From Varroa destructor (taxonomy: Eukaryota; Arthropoda; Arachnida; Mesostigmata; Varroidae): a stretch of DNA of 64,000 bases. The position numbers and the translations under genes were made by a program. The notes under the pieces are model-generated. The model saw only the letters and a program-made list of their open reading frames with translations, had not been told where the DNA came from and did not search any database. Location of the stretch: assembly GCF_002443255.2 (NCBI RefSeq), contig NW_019211457.1, positions 22,573,709-22,637,708 on the forward strand, in the 5' to 3' direction. Below are positions 36,694 to 47,802 of this stretch, piece after piece; positions within the stretch are counted from its first letter, which is position 1; every line of letters begins with the position of its first letter.

Positions 36694-36836
36694 CGCAAGA
36701 AATGCGCCACTGTGACATCGTACTCGTGCGGACTTCATTTAGCAGCTCGGCTATCAATGTGATATAGAGAACGATAGTGTGCGGTCGAGGGGAGATGGGT
36801 GGACAAAAAAAATCTTAACCTATAGAAATAGCCCCG

Positions 36837-37076
36837 ATGGCTTCGACTGGTGAAAAGGCTTATTTCTTCAGTATGACAACAACAGCAGTAGCGACAGTTG
36901 CTACGACGATAAGGTTTCAGAGCGGGTCGAGGTTTCAAGCCGTGAAGAACAAACACGGGACCCTGACAGCGACGGTGGCGGTTGCGGCCCACAACAACAA
37001 CAGGACCACTAACTTTGCTGGCCGTATCTTTGTCTACCGAAAGAGAGCGGTTGCTGAGGGAGAAGGTAGGGGCTGA
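36837..37076 (+). CDS. Small Thr/Val/Ala-rich ORF, unknown protein
   Basis: ATG at 36837 (context CCGATGG) opens 79 codons to a TGA. Seen: MASTGEKAYFFSM, then Thr/Ala/Val-rich segments (TTTAVATVATT, TATVAVAAHNNN) and a basic-acidic end (VYRKRAVAEGEGRG). Codons start mainly with G or A, as in coding DNA. A TATA-like element lies upstream. A GTAGGG near the end could serve as a donor, in which case this is a first exon. Short ACA/GCG-type repeats inflate the Thr and Ala content, so chance cannot be excluded. No poly(A) signal nearby. Confidence 0.25.
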   Translation: MASTGEKAYFFSMTTTAVATVATTIRFQSGSRFQAVKNKHGTLTATVAVAAHNNNRTTNFAGRIFVYRKRAVAEGEGRG

Positions 37077-37888
37077 GACAGCATGGGCGGGTCTAAGAGG
37101 CGTTCTTGTTCATCTTGTGCGGAGTCGGGGGCGTGTAGCATTTCACGAGCAGCATGGATAGCGCCTCATCACAAAATGTTTAGTAACAAACTTTAACGCT
37201 CGGGGGCGCTCTGATACTACAGTCTGAAAACAAAGATAGCGACAACAGCGACAAATAGGAAAGGGACGCTGGATTCGAACCTACAACAACGGCAGCGTGA
37301 CATCATCAGGTTTCAAGAGACAGGTCGATATAGAAGGACGAGCCTGCGAACAAACGCATATACAAATGCTGGCTCTACTAGCCTCAGACATGGTCGTTGA
37401 TGTCTTTAGGCATCAACAAAATTGCAAATATATATAACAGTAGCAGCAGCGGATAATGTTTAATGTCATTCGAAAGAATGACGCTCCGTAGCTTCGGCGA
37501 CGAAGGACTGACAGGGTGGCGTAAGGGTCGATGCTGAGCCAATACATTTCTGCGATTTTCGTCATATTGTAAGTTGCCTTCGTCCAGCGACACCGCAGAA
37601 ATGTAAAATAGGAATGGTACATCTGCCAGAGTGTTCATAGATATTCGTTTGTCTATTTAAGTTCACAATGTGAGTAGCCGATATGTAAATGCACAGAAAG
37701 GTCATAGCAAAGCTTGACATTTATGAGCCCTTGACAAAAAAACTATACACTAGATTAATTAAGAGCATTGGTTAATCGCTGATGTGTGAAGCAGACATAT
37801 GTGCCCGTTGATTCCTTTGCTATTGAAGTGTTTATCGTGTGGTGCTTCACCACTTTTTTCTGTTGTTCTTCCGTATGAACGTTTTCAG
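37077..37888. other. No supported gene
   Basis: Unique sequence; from 37799 a plus-strand ATG frame runs into the exon at 37889. A tRNA-like B-box on the minus strand near 37268 has no matching arms. Confidence 0.4.
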
Positions 37889-38035
37889 TATACGAATGAA
37901 GAGCCGCGTTCTGAACTCGGTTACACTGAGCTAGAGCAAAAACTAGGCGACGACTTGTATGAAACAAAATACGATAAGTATTATTTTAACTTTCATTCGG
38001 CCCACCTACTTCGGCAAGTTTTTACTGATAGTTAG
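37889..38035 (+). CDS. Candidate terminal exon, acidic protein end
   Basis: A very strong acceptor (pyrimidine tract CTTTTTTCTGTTGTTCTTCC, then GTTTTCAG) opens 48 codons plus TAG. The peptide is acidic and aromatic: SELGYTELEQKLGDDLYETK followed by YDKYYFNFHSAHLLRQ. Most codons begin with G or A. Alternatively the frame starts at an ATG at 37799, giving a 78-residue protein with a hydrophobic start (MCPLIPLLLKCLSC), but the splice reading is better supported. No AATAAA lies close downstream; a run with ATAAAAAAA is at about 38046. No family recognised. Confidence 0.38.
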   Translation, partial: YTNEEPRSELGYTELEQKLGDDLYETKYDKYYFNFHSAHLLRQVFTDS

Positions 38036-41000
38036 CAATACACGCATAAAAAAATACGCTGCTAAATAACAACTAGTCGAAGAGAATCAATAGCACGTTT
38101 CCATTATTACTTGTTCCAATACCTCGTTGGCATCTTGATAAAATCTTGTTCGTCCGTCTTTCTATTGTTATTTTTTTCAATATTATCCCTAGTCACGCCT
38201 ATTTCGGTGAGTAGTAGATTCAAGCAACGGTTCTAAATGATTCGTTTCTGCTGGTGAATCTTTTGTCTTTTCTAAAAATATCTTAGCTTACCGTCTAGCA
38301 TCAACGAGAAAATTGGTTATAGGTCTCGGCTGGTCGCTTGCTGTGTTCATACGCTTTAAGTAGCGGCGTGAAGAGTGCACCAAGGCATGCGTCAAGCTCC
38401 TTCGCGTCTCCTCCGACCGATATTTCACTTCTGTTAACCTTCGATTTCTAGGACTAGCGATGGGAAATGCAATCATGTAACGGGACTGAAAAAGTCTAAA
38501 TTTAAAAACCTGCGAGGGGTGTGACTTATGGGAGTGAGTTATGGACAGCGAAGCTCGCTAGAAAATGAGGGAATATGATGAATGAGGCGTACACGGCCTA
38601 TTACTGACACCAGTAGCGGTCATCATTTGCGGGCGTTCTCGATGTCCTAAATTCTGAACCGTTTGAAAGGTGCACCATTCGTTTTATGTTTGTTCAATGC
38701 AAAAAATGGTCAAATGAATGGAGAATACGAATGGAAGTGATACAGAAAAATGTTGTTCGAAATATATAGCACGATACATACTATTTCGTCAAAATGCAAG
38801 CAATACAAAAATGGTTGCTTGTACAGTGCTGCTAGGTTTTTAAAAATTATGGATTTTTGCGCGGGTTCAGATACAGCCTATGATGGAATTTTGTTTGTAG
38901 CACTATTTCGTTACCGCTCCCAACATCGACACAGATGGTCGCTGTGAAGGGTACTCGCACTCTTCTCTAAGTGCTGACTCGCGAACTAAAGGTTGCCATC
39001 GATTAATTCACTACTTCGACAGCCTGGGAAAACATCAATTATGTCAACAGTAGCTATAGAAAAAAAGAAACGTGATTAATCTCTTGGGAATCTTTATTTT
39101 TAAACCAGTAATAGTACATATTGAATACATACGCAGAGAATATTTGCTGGACAGTATTTGAAAATCGCAGTATCTATGATCTATTGTTAGTGTTTTCGAC
39201 GTCGGACGCTGGCCTTCCGCTATTTTTTTTTTTATTTTAGCCCTAAATTCCTAGATGAAGACAATCAGATACAGCTGTCAAGACGCAACGTTATTAATTC
39301 CTAACATCTTAATTAACCTGAAAATTAATTTGATGATATAATACGAGCTTTTCTGATAACCAGTCTTGAATCCAATTATGAAGATCCACAGGATCACGGA
39401 GCACAAATGTCGTATCTAGCAGTCGTCGAAAAGATCACCGTAAAAGCTGGTGTCTTACAAAGTTATTGGCTACGTGTCTATGATACAATCCAGATCTGGT
39501 CAGCATTCTGCCTTGAAGATTTGCTGCTTTATGGAAACTTAACCAGCAAATCTCGTATGGCATATGGGTAGATGTATTATATGTATGTTTCTTTGCTTGT
39601 CAGTTAACAAATCCAGTTTTGAATTATGTAGTACACCACAGAGTCAAGCAGGTACTCACGCCTGCCCACCCGCAACGATCGCTACTTACCGATTTATGTT
39701 AGCCATTATCGGCGTCGAAGAAAAACCGGCTAGAAAAGAAGCTTACCTTACAAACAAACGAAAAAAAAAAAACGTAAAGAACAAAACACCGTTACTAACC
39801 TGAGGAGCGTGTGTTTTGAAATGCCCCAGTAACATTTGTACCATAGACGTATACGTGGCTCCATAAAGCCAACTCTAATGTGGGCGCGATGTAGTACAGT
39901 GCATCGACTATGGTGATGCTGCTCATTCAAAATAGCCAGCCGTTACCAGCGAATGCAGTAGTAAAGGATGAATGTCTCGAACTTTCGCGATCACACGCGT
40001 ATGTAACTTGGGGTAAATCAAGACAGGTCTGTCGATAGCAGAGCGGCAGGAGTAACAATCACCGACCGATCATGAGCCAAGGCAGTGACCGACGCTGTCA
40101 TTTGTCAGCCGCGGCCTTTGTTCTGATTATGTTATCAGAGTGAGGTAGAGCATTGACAACGGCGATGAGGAAAAAATCCAAGAAGTACACTTTGTCTCCT
40201 TTTCGTTTTTGCTATTATGCTAGGTCTAAAACCCTCAAACTGCAAGTAAAAAGTTCTGACTAGAGACGAGTGTCTCGAGGTTTCCAGCTGGTGCTACTGC
40301 CTTAATTACGCATTGTCGTTTCAAAAGGCCTCTTTCAACAGCCCGGAACGAACTGTGTGAATTCTGAGCCTAACGCCACCCTCATGTGTCCCTAAGTTTA
40401 GTAGTGGGCGAAACGTTTGTCACTAAACTATCTTACAAGGGCAAAATTCTGCAAATACAAGAATTCGTGAATGCTCTTGGTTCTACTTTTAGCAAATTGT
40501 CTCGGTGACTTATAGCACACGTAAGTGAGACGACAAGATGTTCGATCGTGGAAGACCTTGCGGCAGAATTGGCGACATGGCAAAACAGGTTTTGGGGTAA
40601 CTTGAGGGGGGGTGTGTGAAATTACTGAAAACGTTGACGGCTAGGAGTCTAGAAGTGGTGCCACCATTACGGTAGACGGGCGCAAGAAATGAGTCTGAAA
40701 GAACGATCATCCCCCATATGTGCCAGTGTTCTTAGTTAACTTGAGAAGAAGTTAGAGATTTGTCATGTTCCATATGGGTTTGTCTCGTTTTCTCTTAAAA
40801 GGGACGACCGGCAGAAGCAAAAATTAGCATTTTAAATTAAGCTAGACACAACTAGGACACGGGGGGTTGAAATACACTGTAAGTAAGGCCTTCAGTAAGT
40901 CGTCAAAAAATATCCAATCGCCCAGCCCATTCGGTTGCATAGGAAACGACATTTGGTCTGAACACAGAAACCCGATGTTGATGAAAAAAGCCGTTTCGAA

Positions 41001-41794
41001 ACGATACTATGCATTTCCAGCCGCCGCCACGGAGTCGTGACCGCTGACAACAATGGAACAATTGAGAAAAACAGATACAAAGATGATCTGTTGTGTGTCG
41101 GCTTGATGACTTGACCAGGTTACCATCGAAACCTGATAGAGATATAGTCGCAAGCACATACGGGCCCTGTAATGATCTGATATAGTAATGTGATTACTAA
41201 TTAGTATGCATATATACGATGTGCACATAAGGATACGTTCTACCTAATTTACGTCCCACCGACACCATTTTGAAAACGTTTCATCAGCCAGTTGGAAAGC
41301 TATATTTACCCAAACCTATTCGATGGATGCCACTTTATTATCCTAGTATTTTTTTACGTGCCGTTAATTTTACGTGGCTCATTTATTGTCCCAGTTGACC
41401 GGCCCGCAGAAAGTAATCACCAGTTCTAATTCAGCCAGAATAGTTCAATTCTTATTGTATACATAATCACTTCCAATTTCACTCCGTCATTTCCCCCCGT
41501 CAACCTTTTTTTAGCTGGATAATGTGTTAGAGGCGCTACCAGTTGCTAATCGATTTTATATATGACAGTATAGGACAACATGGGATAGGGGCTGTACGTG
41601 CCAATCCATCTTTTGGCGCAGTAACGTTGATTTCAGATTTAAATGTTCTGAAACTTTTTTAGATGCACACCAGTAATATTTGTTCAGCTCGGTCAAATTA
41701 ATCAGGTACAAAGATTAGACAAATGAGCGCCACAGGACATAGATGAGACTCCAAAATAGACACGTTTTTTTCTTACGAAACAACTGGTCCATTT
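38036..41794. other. No supported gene
   Basis: AT-leaning unique sequence with a T tract near 39222-39234. A strong acceptor-like tract (TTATCCCTAG) and a GTGAGT donor near 38193-38208 enclose only 14 nt. Frames at 40892-41228 on the minus strand are unsupported. Confidence 0.5.
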
Positions 41795-41893
41795 TGCATT
41801 GACCTATGGAGAAAACAGTTGGTGGACAGTTGGCGAATGTAATCGAGCCTGAAACAAACCCAGAAGGTCATGATTTGTCAATAGGTCAATGCA
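41795..41893. repeat. 13-bp inverted repeat pair, 73-nt spacer
   Basis: tgcattgacctat at 41795-41807 is exactly reverse-complementary to ataggtcaatgca at 41881-41893. The spacer shows no pairing of its own. It resembles a very short terminal inverted repeat element, but no target-site duplication is visible and chance is possible. Confidence 0.5.
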
Positions 41894-41922
41894 GATGTTA
41901 TTCATCACAGCTTCATAAGTCG

Positions 41923-42252
41923 TCAATTACGGCGAAAGTGTGCTGTTACTAATACGTCAAAAAACTCGTAATTACTCAAACTGTAACATACGATCAATAT
42001 ATCAGAACTTAAAGACTCTTGTACCCTAACTATAAAAATAAGATAAACTTCTACAGCAGCAGCACAAGCAAATCGACAAAAGACTAAAAATAGAATAACT
42101 AATCCCAAGATGAGTTCAGAATAAGTAATTCCACGAAAAAGTGCAAAGGTTACGTGAGATTTAGCGGTCAATGTTAGAAATTCAGTCTCTTTGTAATCGG
42201 TCAGCTCTGAGCAAGCTCGAATAGGTTTATAATAATTCCGTGCGTTTAGCAT
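41923..42252 (-). CDS. ORF with hydrophobic segment, unknown
   Basis: ATG at 42252 opens 109 codons to a TGA. The first 45 residues are polar. A hydrophobic block follows (LILGLVILFLVFCRFACAAA, then VEVYLIFIV) that could be one or two membrane spans, and the end is mixed. It has an AT-rich third position, unlike the GC-rich frames elsewhere. No splice signal, promoter or poly(A) signal was clearly placed. If real it would be a small membrane protein; chance remains likely. Confidence 0.2.
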   Translation of the reverse strand: MLNARNYYKPIRACSELTDYKETEFLTLTAKSHVTFALFRGITYSELILGLVILFLVFCRFACAAAVEVYLIFIVRVQESLSSDILIVCYSLSNYEFFDVLVTAHFRRN

Positions 42253-43704
42253 CCCCTTCAGGCTTCCCAGGAGTGTTCTTGCCTAAAAATGTTGTTATCG
42301 TTAACTACCAGCATCAGTTGCGCCCACCGACTATAAAACCTTGCGCTATTGAGATTTAGGGATAATGGCGAAATCGGATGGACAACTCATCAGCTGTAAT
42401 GTCTGACACAGTGGAATTGTAAACGACCTTATTCCAGTTGGGGTGTTATAGTCGTACCTAATTTTTGATTGGGTGAACTTCCACCTTATTTCAAGGTAAT
42501 TAGGGTACGGATGGGTTTATACTAGGTGTATCTAGGCGCCCGTAAACTTATTAGCTGTATGAGCTTTCTGCAACATCGCCTAACATATTTCGAACAGGAA
42601 GAGCAATGCAAGCTACCTGAACGAAAAACCCGGGCTCAACGGCTGTGCCTGGACAAAGATATCTAAGGAAAATATAAATAGATACCTCCAACCTAGTCCG
42701 AGCAGATTTGTGTACTGCAAAAATATTATTCAATAAATTAGATCTGCGTAATAGTAGAGCAGGCGGCGCATTTAATACTTCCACGTGGGCGATCCGGTAC
42801 CACAGTATCGGATTAACTGTCAGGCATCTGGATTTACACATTCGATAAGTGTCGTGAACCATGTTGGACAAATTAAAGTCTTGAGCTTGTATGCTGTAAC
42901 TATCTTTTCCGGCCTGTTAGCTTGCGTCATTTCGGCACACCCGTTGCTATATACCGGCGCAGGTTCATTTATACGAGTGGGACCCATAACGGCGGCCTAG
43001 CATCGGTAGAGTTTTCCTCAACATCCTGTGTATCGGATTGCTTTCACACGCATCATAACTGTTGCTATTTTAAATACGCGGACTGAAAAGCAACGACACG
43101 TAGCGCATCGTAAACAAACAATGATGCCGTGCGGGGATCAGCGGATGCACTTTCGTTCGCTTGTTTAATGTTGGTAACTTAATACAGTCAAAGTCTCCAT
43201 CAGCGTTACTTCTAGCAGTAACAGCAACAGCACTAGTAGTCGATTATGCAACAATAGGGGAACAACAATAAGAGACACTCATATTATTCTGTCTTCCCGG
43301 TTAGTTTCGACTGCCTTCGTTGTAGGTGGTCGTTTGGAGCGGCTTGAATTTCGGTGATTCCGTTCGCATACAATCGGTCGGCAGTTGTTAGCCCACCTAT
43401 CCGCATAGACTACACTTTTTTCTTCATTGTTCTCTACTCCCTTATACCCTCTCCCTAGAGCTAAAGAAACCGTCTGCTCCGATTCACGGCATCTCCGATC
43501 ACTGCCTCTTTTTCACAATTGTCACTCACCAACGATACTCAGTCGCGTACACGATACTCACTAGTCTGCTGCAAATACTTGAGCCTGTGTTTGGCCTGCA
43601 GGCTTGGCCGGTCGTCTTAGCAAAGACATACCTTCCCGCTTTGCCTAAGCAGAAGTTTCGCTCCTTGTCTTTTTCGCCTCTTATTTTTTTTATGCTACCA
43701 GTAC
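42253..43704. other. No supported gene
   Basis: Unique sequence. A CTATAAAA hexamer at 42331 has no following gene. The plus strand is pyrimidine-rich from 43390 to 43700. Confidence 0.5.
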
Positions 43705-43717
43705 CGCGCGCGCGCGC
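43705..43717. repeat. (CG)n tract
   Basis: Thirteen nt of alternating C and G, a sequence prone to Z-DNA and uncommon at this length in most animal genomes. Confidence 0.9.
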
Positions 43718-44410
43718 CTGTCACCGATGTGTCAGCTCTAAGCACCTATCTCTTTACGTTGATCGTTGCTGTGTTGCTAGGCAATGTCTCTGCCCTTTGT
43801 TGTATTCGAGTTGGTGACTTCGTGCCTTTTTTGTCGTTTAATCCATTTCCCGAAAACTGGTCAAGCAGGTAACCACGGTTGTTCTATCTAAATACGTATG
43901 TGTCAGACGTCGTTTGATGCTAACGAGCCGTTACGCGCCTACAGCGACCAGCTGCCCCATTTTTAAACCACCTGCTCTTCATGTGCAGAATGGGTGTTTT
44001 TATTTGACTGCGCATCAGTAACCGTGACGACAACGATAAATCCTAACAATGACTATAATAGTTCTTAGATAGAGGAGTAATAGTAGGAAGAAAACGTTTA
44101 ATCCGCTATACACGAACTAGTAGTATATATATATGATAAGTTTCCGGCAAAGAGGCACATGAAATATGCATTGCTTTCCGTTTCGTTAGAGGTTGTCAAA
44201 TGGACAAAGACACCTCAGACGGAAGGAGAGCGTCTATAGACCTCAACGTATCCACACGTGTAACGTACGAACAACATGAACGTAGTAGAACGTTACGTTG
44301 CTTCGTATCATCATTTGTGTCCTAGGCCATTTATGTATGCATAGATTAAAAGATCGACGGTTACTTTATATAGATAATTACGTTCATATAATTGATTATT
44401 ATGGTGGATC
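43718..44410. other. No supported gene
   Basis: Unique sequence with a short TATATATATAT patch at 44124-44134. Confidence 0.5.
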
Positions 44411-44540
44411 GAGTGGGTGAACTCACTCAACTGAACGTGTATACGAGCTGATACGTTTGTCGTCCTGTACTCTACTGGTTTGCCAATAGTGTACAGGACG
44501 ACAAACTTACAGATTACTTGCCGTTCCTGCCGGCAAATAA
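44411..44540. other. Cluster of three hairpins
   Basis: In order: a short 5-bp stem (gagtg/cactc, 44411-44428); the 52-nt hairpin at 44455-44506; and a 10-bp stem with one mismatch (ttacttgccg/cggcaaataa, 7-nt loop) at 44514-44540. All pairings are read directly from the sequence. Confidence 0.7.
44455..44506 (+). ncRNA. Near-perfect hairpin, microRNA-precursor-like
   Basis: A 16-bp perfect stem (gtttgtcgtcctgtac at 44455-44470 with gtacaggacgacaaac at 44491-44506), one T-T mismatch, then seven more positions (ctactgg/ccaatag, one C-A mismatch), closed by a 4-nt loop (tttg). In all 22 of 24 positions pair. A perfect 16-bp stem this close together is not expected by chance in 64 kb. The stem is about the size of a microRNA duplex, though the loop is small and the flanks do not pair well outward, so a hairpin siRNA, a structured RNA or an inverted-repeat remnant are alternatives. 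It matches no microRNA I can recall. Either strand could be transcribed. Confidence 0.45.
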
Positions 44541-47500
44541 CTTGCTACGGCCGCAAATAGAGGCAAAGTACGTATGCGATTGCCGCTTTATATAATGGTT
44601 AGTACAACGACCTATTCTCGCTCACTAGATAAAGTAGCACTAATGAGACGTGGCCAGCCACCGAACATTTGTATTCTTTCATTATACAATGGCAGTGATC
44701 GAAATAGCGTATTGTATTTATACAGCGCCACCTAGTATATAACATATTATGTACGTACACGTGCATGAAAGCGAAGAGAAGCCATATCTGTCTATATAGT
44801 CGTATATCATATCTATAGTTATTGTATAGGAGTATTCAGGCCACAAGATAGCAATCTCGGCCGGTAAAGAATACACGTGCGCGGCGACCGGCCAAACGTA
44901 TTGCTTTTTAAAGATTTTACAGTCAGAGTTCCACCGCGCGATAACGATGTTAAGTACGACAGATGCATGTGGACCATTACCAAAAAAGATACGTTGCATA
45001 ACGAACAAAAAATGAATGCAGCAAGCTTATAATGGGGGTATGATCATTACCGAGCCAATGCGTTTTCGTACTTTCGCTCTGATACTTCCGCTCCCATGCA
45101 AAACTGCAAGATAACGTTTACGATTAAAAAAACCCACGTTATTTACTAATATTTAGTAAAATTATGCACGCTAATGATCGACTTGGTATTGAGAGACTTA
45201 CCCATAGAGTCATACGACTCGAGAAGCTTAGGGGTTGAGAGTTCGTTTTCAGGTTGTCGATCGATCCGTTTTGCGGCGGTGGACGAGTAAATCGAAGCCG
45301 TGTTCATTAGTAAATGTTTTTTGGAAGTTTGTCGGAGGCCGCGTTGTCGTTTTCGTGTTTCGGCCTAACGGTGCTGTCCCACGAACGCGGCTGATTTACT
45401 GCCGTCCACCCTTTCAAGCGCCCAACTGAACGAGATACCTCAGCCATGCAGTGCTTTCAGTTCACGGTGCGGCTTGCCTTTTGTATGAATGGCGTAAAGC
45501 GTTGCAGAACCGACCCACACCGTCCATTCGAGCACCACGTAGTGAAACAGCAAAGCCGTGATTCTTATCAGGATACCCTGATTCTTACCAGGCGCCTATT
45601 TTACGTTTATTTTCTTAGCTCCCGTCATTGTGTGCTGACAAGGGGCGAATAGCTTGCCATCTGCAAGACTGTGGCACCGACAGTAGGGTTGCCCATGCAG
45701 CAGCCTCGCAGCACTTGTCAAGCCCGTAAGCCTAAGAAGTCTTAGGAGTAAAGCCAGATTCCATTAGAGAATAACTATATACTGAAGGATAAAACATAAG
45801 CGAAAAAAATATGCCTTGACATGATGAACTGACAAAGTTGGCCACAGATGTTTACCGAAGATTACCCAAAAAAGATATGTAGCTGTACTTTTTGGCGGGC
45901 TAAAAAAATTTTGGAACGATTTGAAAATACACGTTTTTGTTAACAAAAAAAAAAAAAAAAGAAGGTCATACATGTCTCTGATCTACAGTAAAAGAGGACG
46001 ATGTTATAATCGAATTAATGTTTTTAACTTAGCTTGCCTCGCTTTCTTAATGTTCTGTTGGTGGTAGATAGGTACAAATCGTATCTCTGCCAACGTTTAA
46101 GTGGCTAGAGAGCGCAGACTCGAAGACCTATAACCATTCTCGGTCTTCTCTAGAATAAGGCGTATTTTTCTAAAAGGCACCTAAAGTTTCCAAAAACCGA
46201 ACAACAAAGGACTACATTAGCCTAGATGTAGCATTACTAGACTGACTGCTTCTGTGCTATAAGGCTTGTTTCCGATATTCCTCAAGGAGCAATTCCAGGA
46301 CAGAAGTACGGACGAGTTCTTCAGCGCTGGAGTGTGTAAATCGTTATCCAAACCTTCTGTATATGTCTCATGGATATAGTCGTTTTTTAGAGGCGAATGT
46401 TAGATGTTGCGGACGTCACTTCGCCTACAACCTAACAGATCCACTAATTATTCTTCACACACACATAGAGTCTACGCGGGCCGTCTCATAGATACATCCG
46501 GTAAAGCGATTGGATTCATACCGTTATATCCTAGCGGGCATACACGAGGTCCGTCCGTTCCTAGATGACCAGGCCAGCTCCGGCCATACGACGACCTCAA
46601 GGAGACACTTTATACTCTTCGAAGCTTTATGACACAATTTGTTACGTTAAGGTTTTCCTAATATCCAGCTACCGAGCGTCAGGCGGCTTCTTAGTGGTAG
46701 ACGCCCTATCCGTAGAAAATGAGCGCTCTTATGAGTAAGAAACCTGATGGTGCTGCTCGAGAGTAGAAACGAAGCGGAGATCAGCTTAGCATCTCTGGGG
46801 TTTCTTCTACTAAGACCCAGTCGTTCACTAGAACCGGCCAGGCGAAACGGACAGTCGTATAAGCTAACCGTCCGCATGCCGTCAAGCATAGCGACCCAGC
46901 TTACATCGCTACGAAACCTACGTTTAACCGACGTCACTGCCACCCCACACTGTCCACAGGAGCTCTGCGGCTGCTACCCATAAGACTGTAATGTGACGCT
47001 ACCGTCGTCAGCACAGAGCTTCCGGGTTCCATAAAGCATCTCTTAGCTCTTATCAGCTCAGCGCGAGCCACCGTAGAGCGTACTCGAATAGAAGCCTGCT
47101 AAATAAATGAAGTCGAAGGCAGACAGCCAGGAATTGCCGAAGAACATGCGCAATCGTAAAGAACACGAATAGAATGATGAAGAGCGGGCACATATTGTAG
47201 CGCAATTACTCGAGTAGTAGTAGTAGTAGGTTGCGGTAGAGGCGATGAAATAAACGCAACGTAAAGCACGCCTGCGTTATTACGGCTACTGTGAGAAGCG
47301 CAAAAGTAATCGTAACAATAATGGCAGAACCAATATCAATAGCATGAGCGAGGAAATCGGGCTTTCAATCATCCCCGTGTTATCAATTGTTAGATTGCAG
47401 CTCACTTGTTGACTTTGGGTGGTGCGGCGAATCATCTACATAAATCGCGCCAAAAAATAAAATGTGGGTGACCTGTGGTAGGCAATGCCCGGCCGTGATA

Positions 47501-47577
47501 GGCAACGTCCCCCGCAACAGCGATAGACGCAGCAGTGACAGGGGAATCGCGAAGGCGTGTCTCCAACCTGTATTTGC
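44541..47577. other. No supported gene; short repeats only
   Basis: Holds an imperfect direct repeat (tgattcttatcagg at 45560-45573, tgattcttaccagg at 45579-45592), a 16-A run at 45945-45960 and a TAG trinucleotide tract at 47214-47229. Frames open on both strands at 46647-46983 have no support. Confidence 0.5.
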
Positions 47578-47802
47578 TCAATGTTTACATGTTGAAAATC
47601 GTAACACACAATTCAATTTGTCAGGTTCCCATCCCTCCTCCGAAGAATAAGAAAAGCCTTCACCCGCTGGTTTATTAGGAATCTCATGCATCATAAACTG
47701 TTTGGGGGTAACTTGCTGAGCGTAGTAAACAGCAACAGAAGTCAGTGCATATATCAGGATGGTCACGGCGACAGATATGATAAAATGCATAAACATCATC
47801 AT
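47578..47802 (-). CDS. Candidate small secreted protein or peptide precursor
   Basis: ATG at 47802 opens 74 codons to a TGA. The first 28 residues form a classic signal peptide: MMMFMH, hydrophobic core FIISVAVTILIYALTSVAV, and a plausible cleavage site after YYA. The remaining 46 residues are polar (VTPKQFMMHEIPNKPAGEGF, later YSSEEGWEPDK) and end with a two-cysteine motif NCVLRFSTCKH, six residues between the Cys. A ring of that size is known in allatostatin-C-type peptides, but there is no dibasic cleavage site before it and no sequence match, so this is only a shape similarity. No AATAAA close by on this strand; a GTAAAC just before the stop could instead be a donor. Confidence 0.4.
   Translation of the reverse strand: MMMFMHFIISVAVTILIYALTSVAVYYAQQVTPKQFMMHEIPNKPAGEGFSYSSEEGWEPDKLNCVLRFSTCKH

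Noticed and set aside
37262..37280. tRNA B-box-like sequence (ggttcgaatcc on the minus strand)
   Set aside because: The T stem mismatches and no anticodon or acceptor stem can be formed.
30235..38552. 15-nt repeat (atggacagcgaagct) at about 30236 and 38538
   Set aside because: One or two 15-mers shared by chance are expected in 64 kb.
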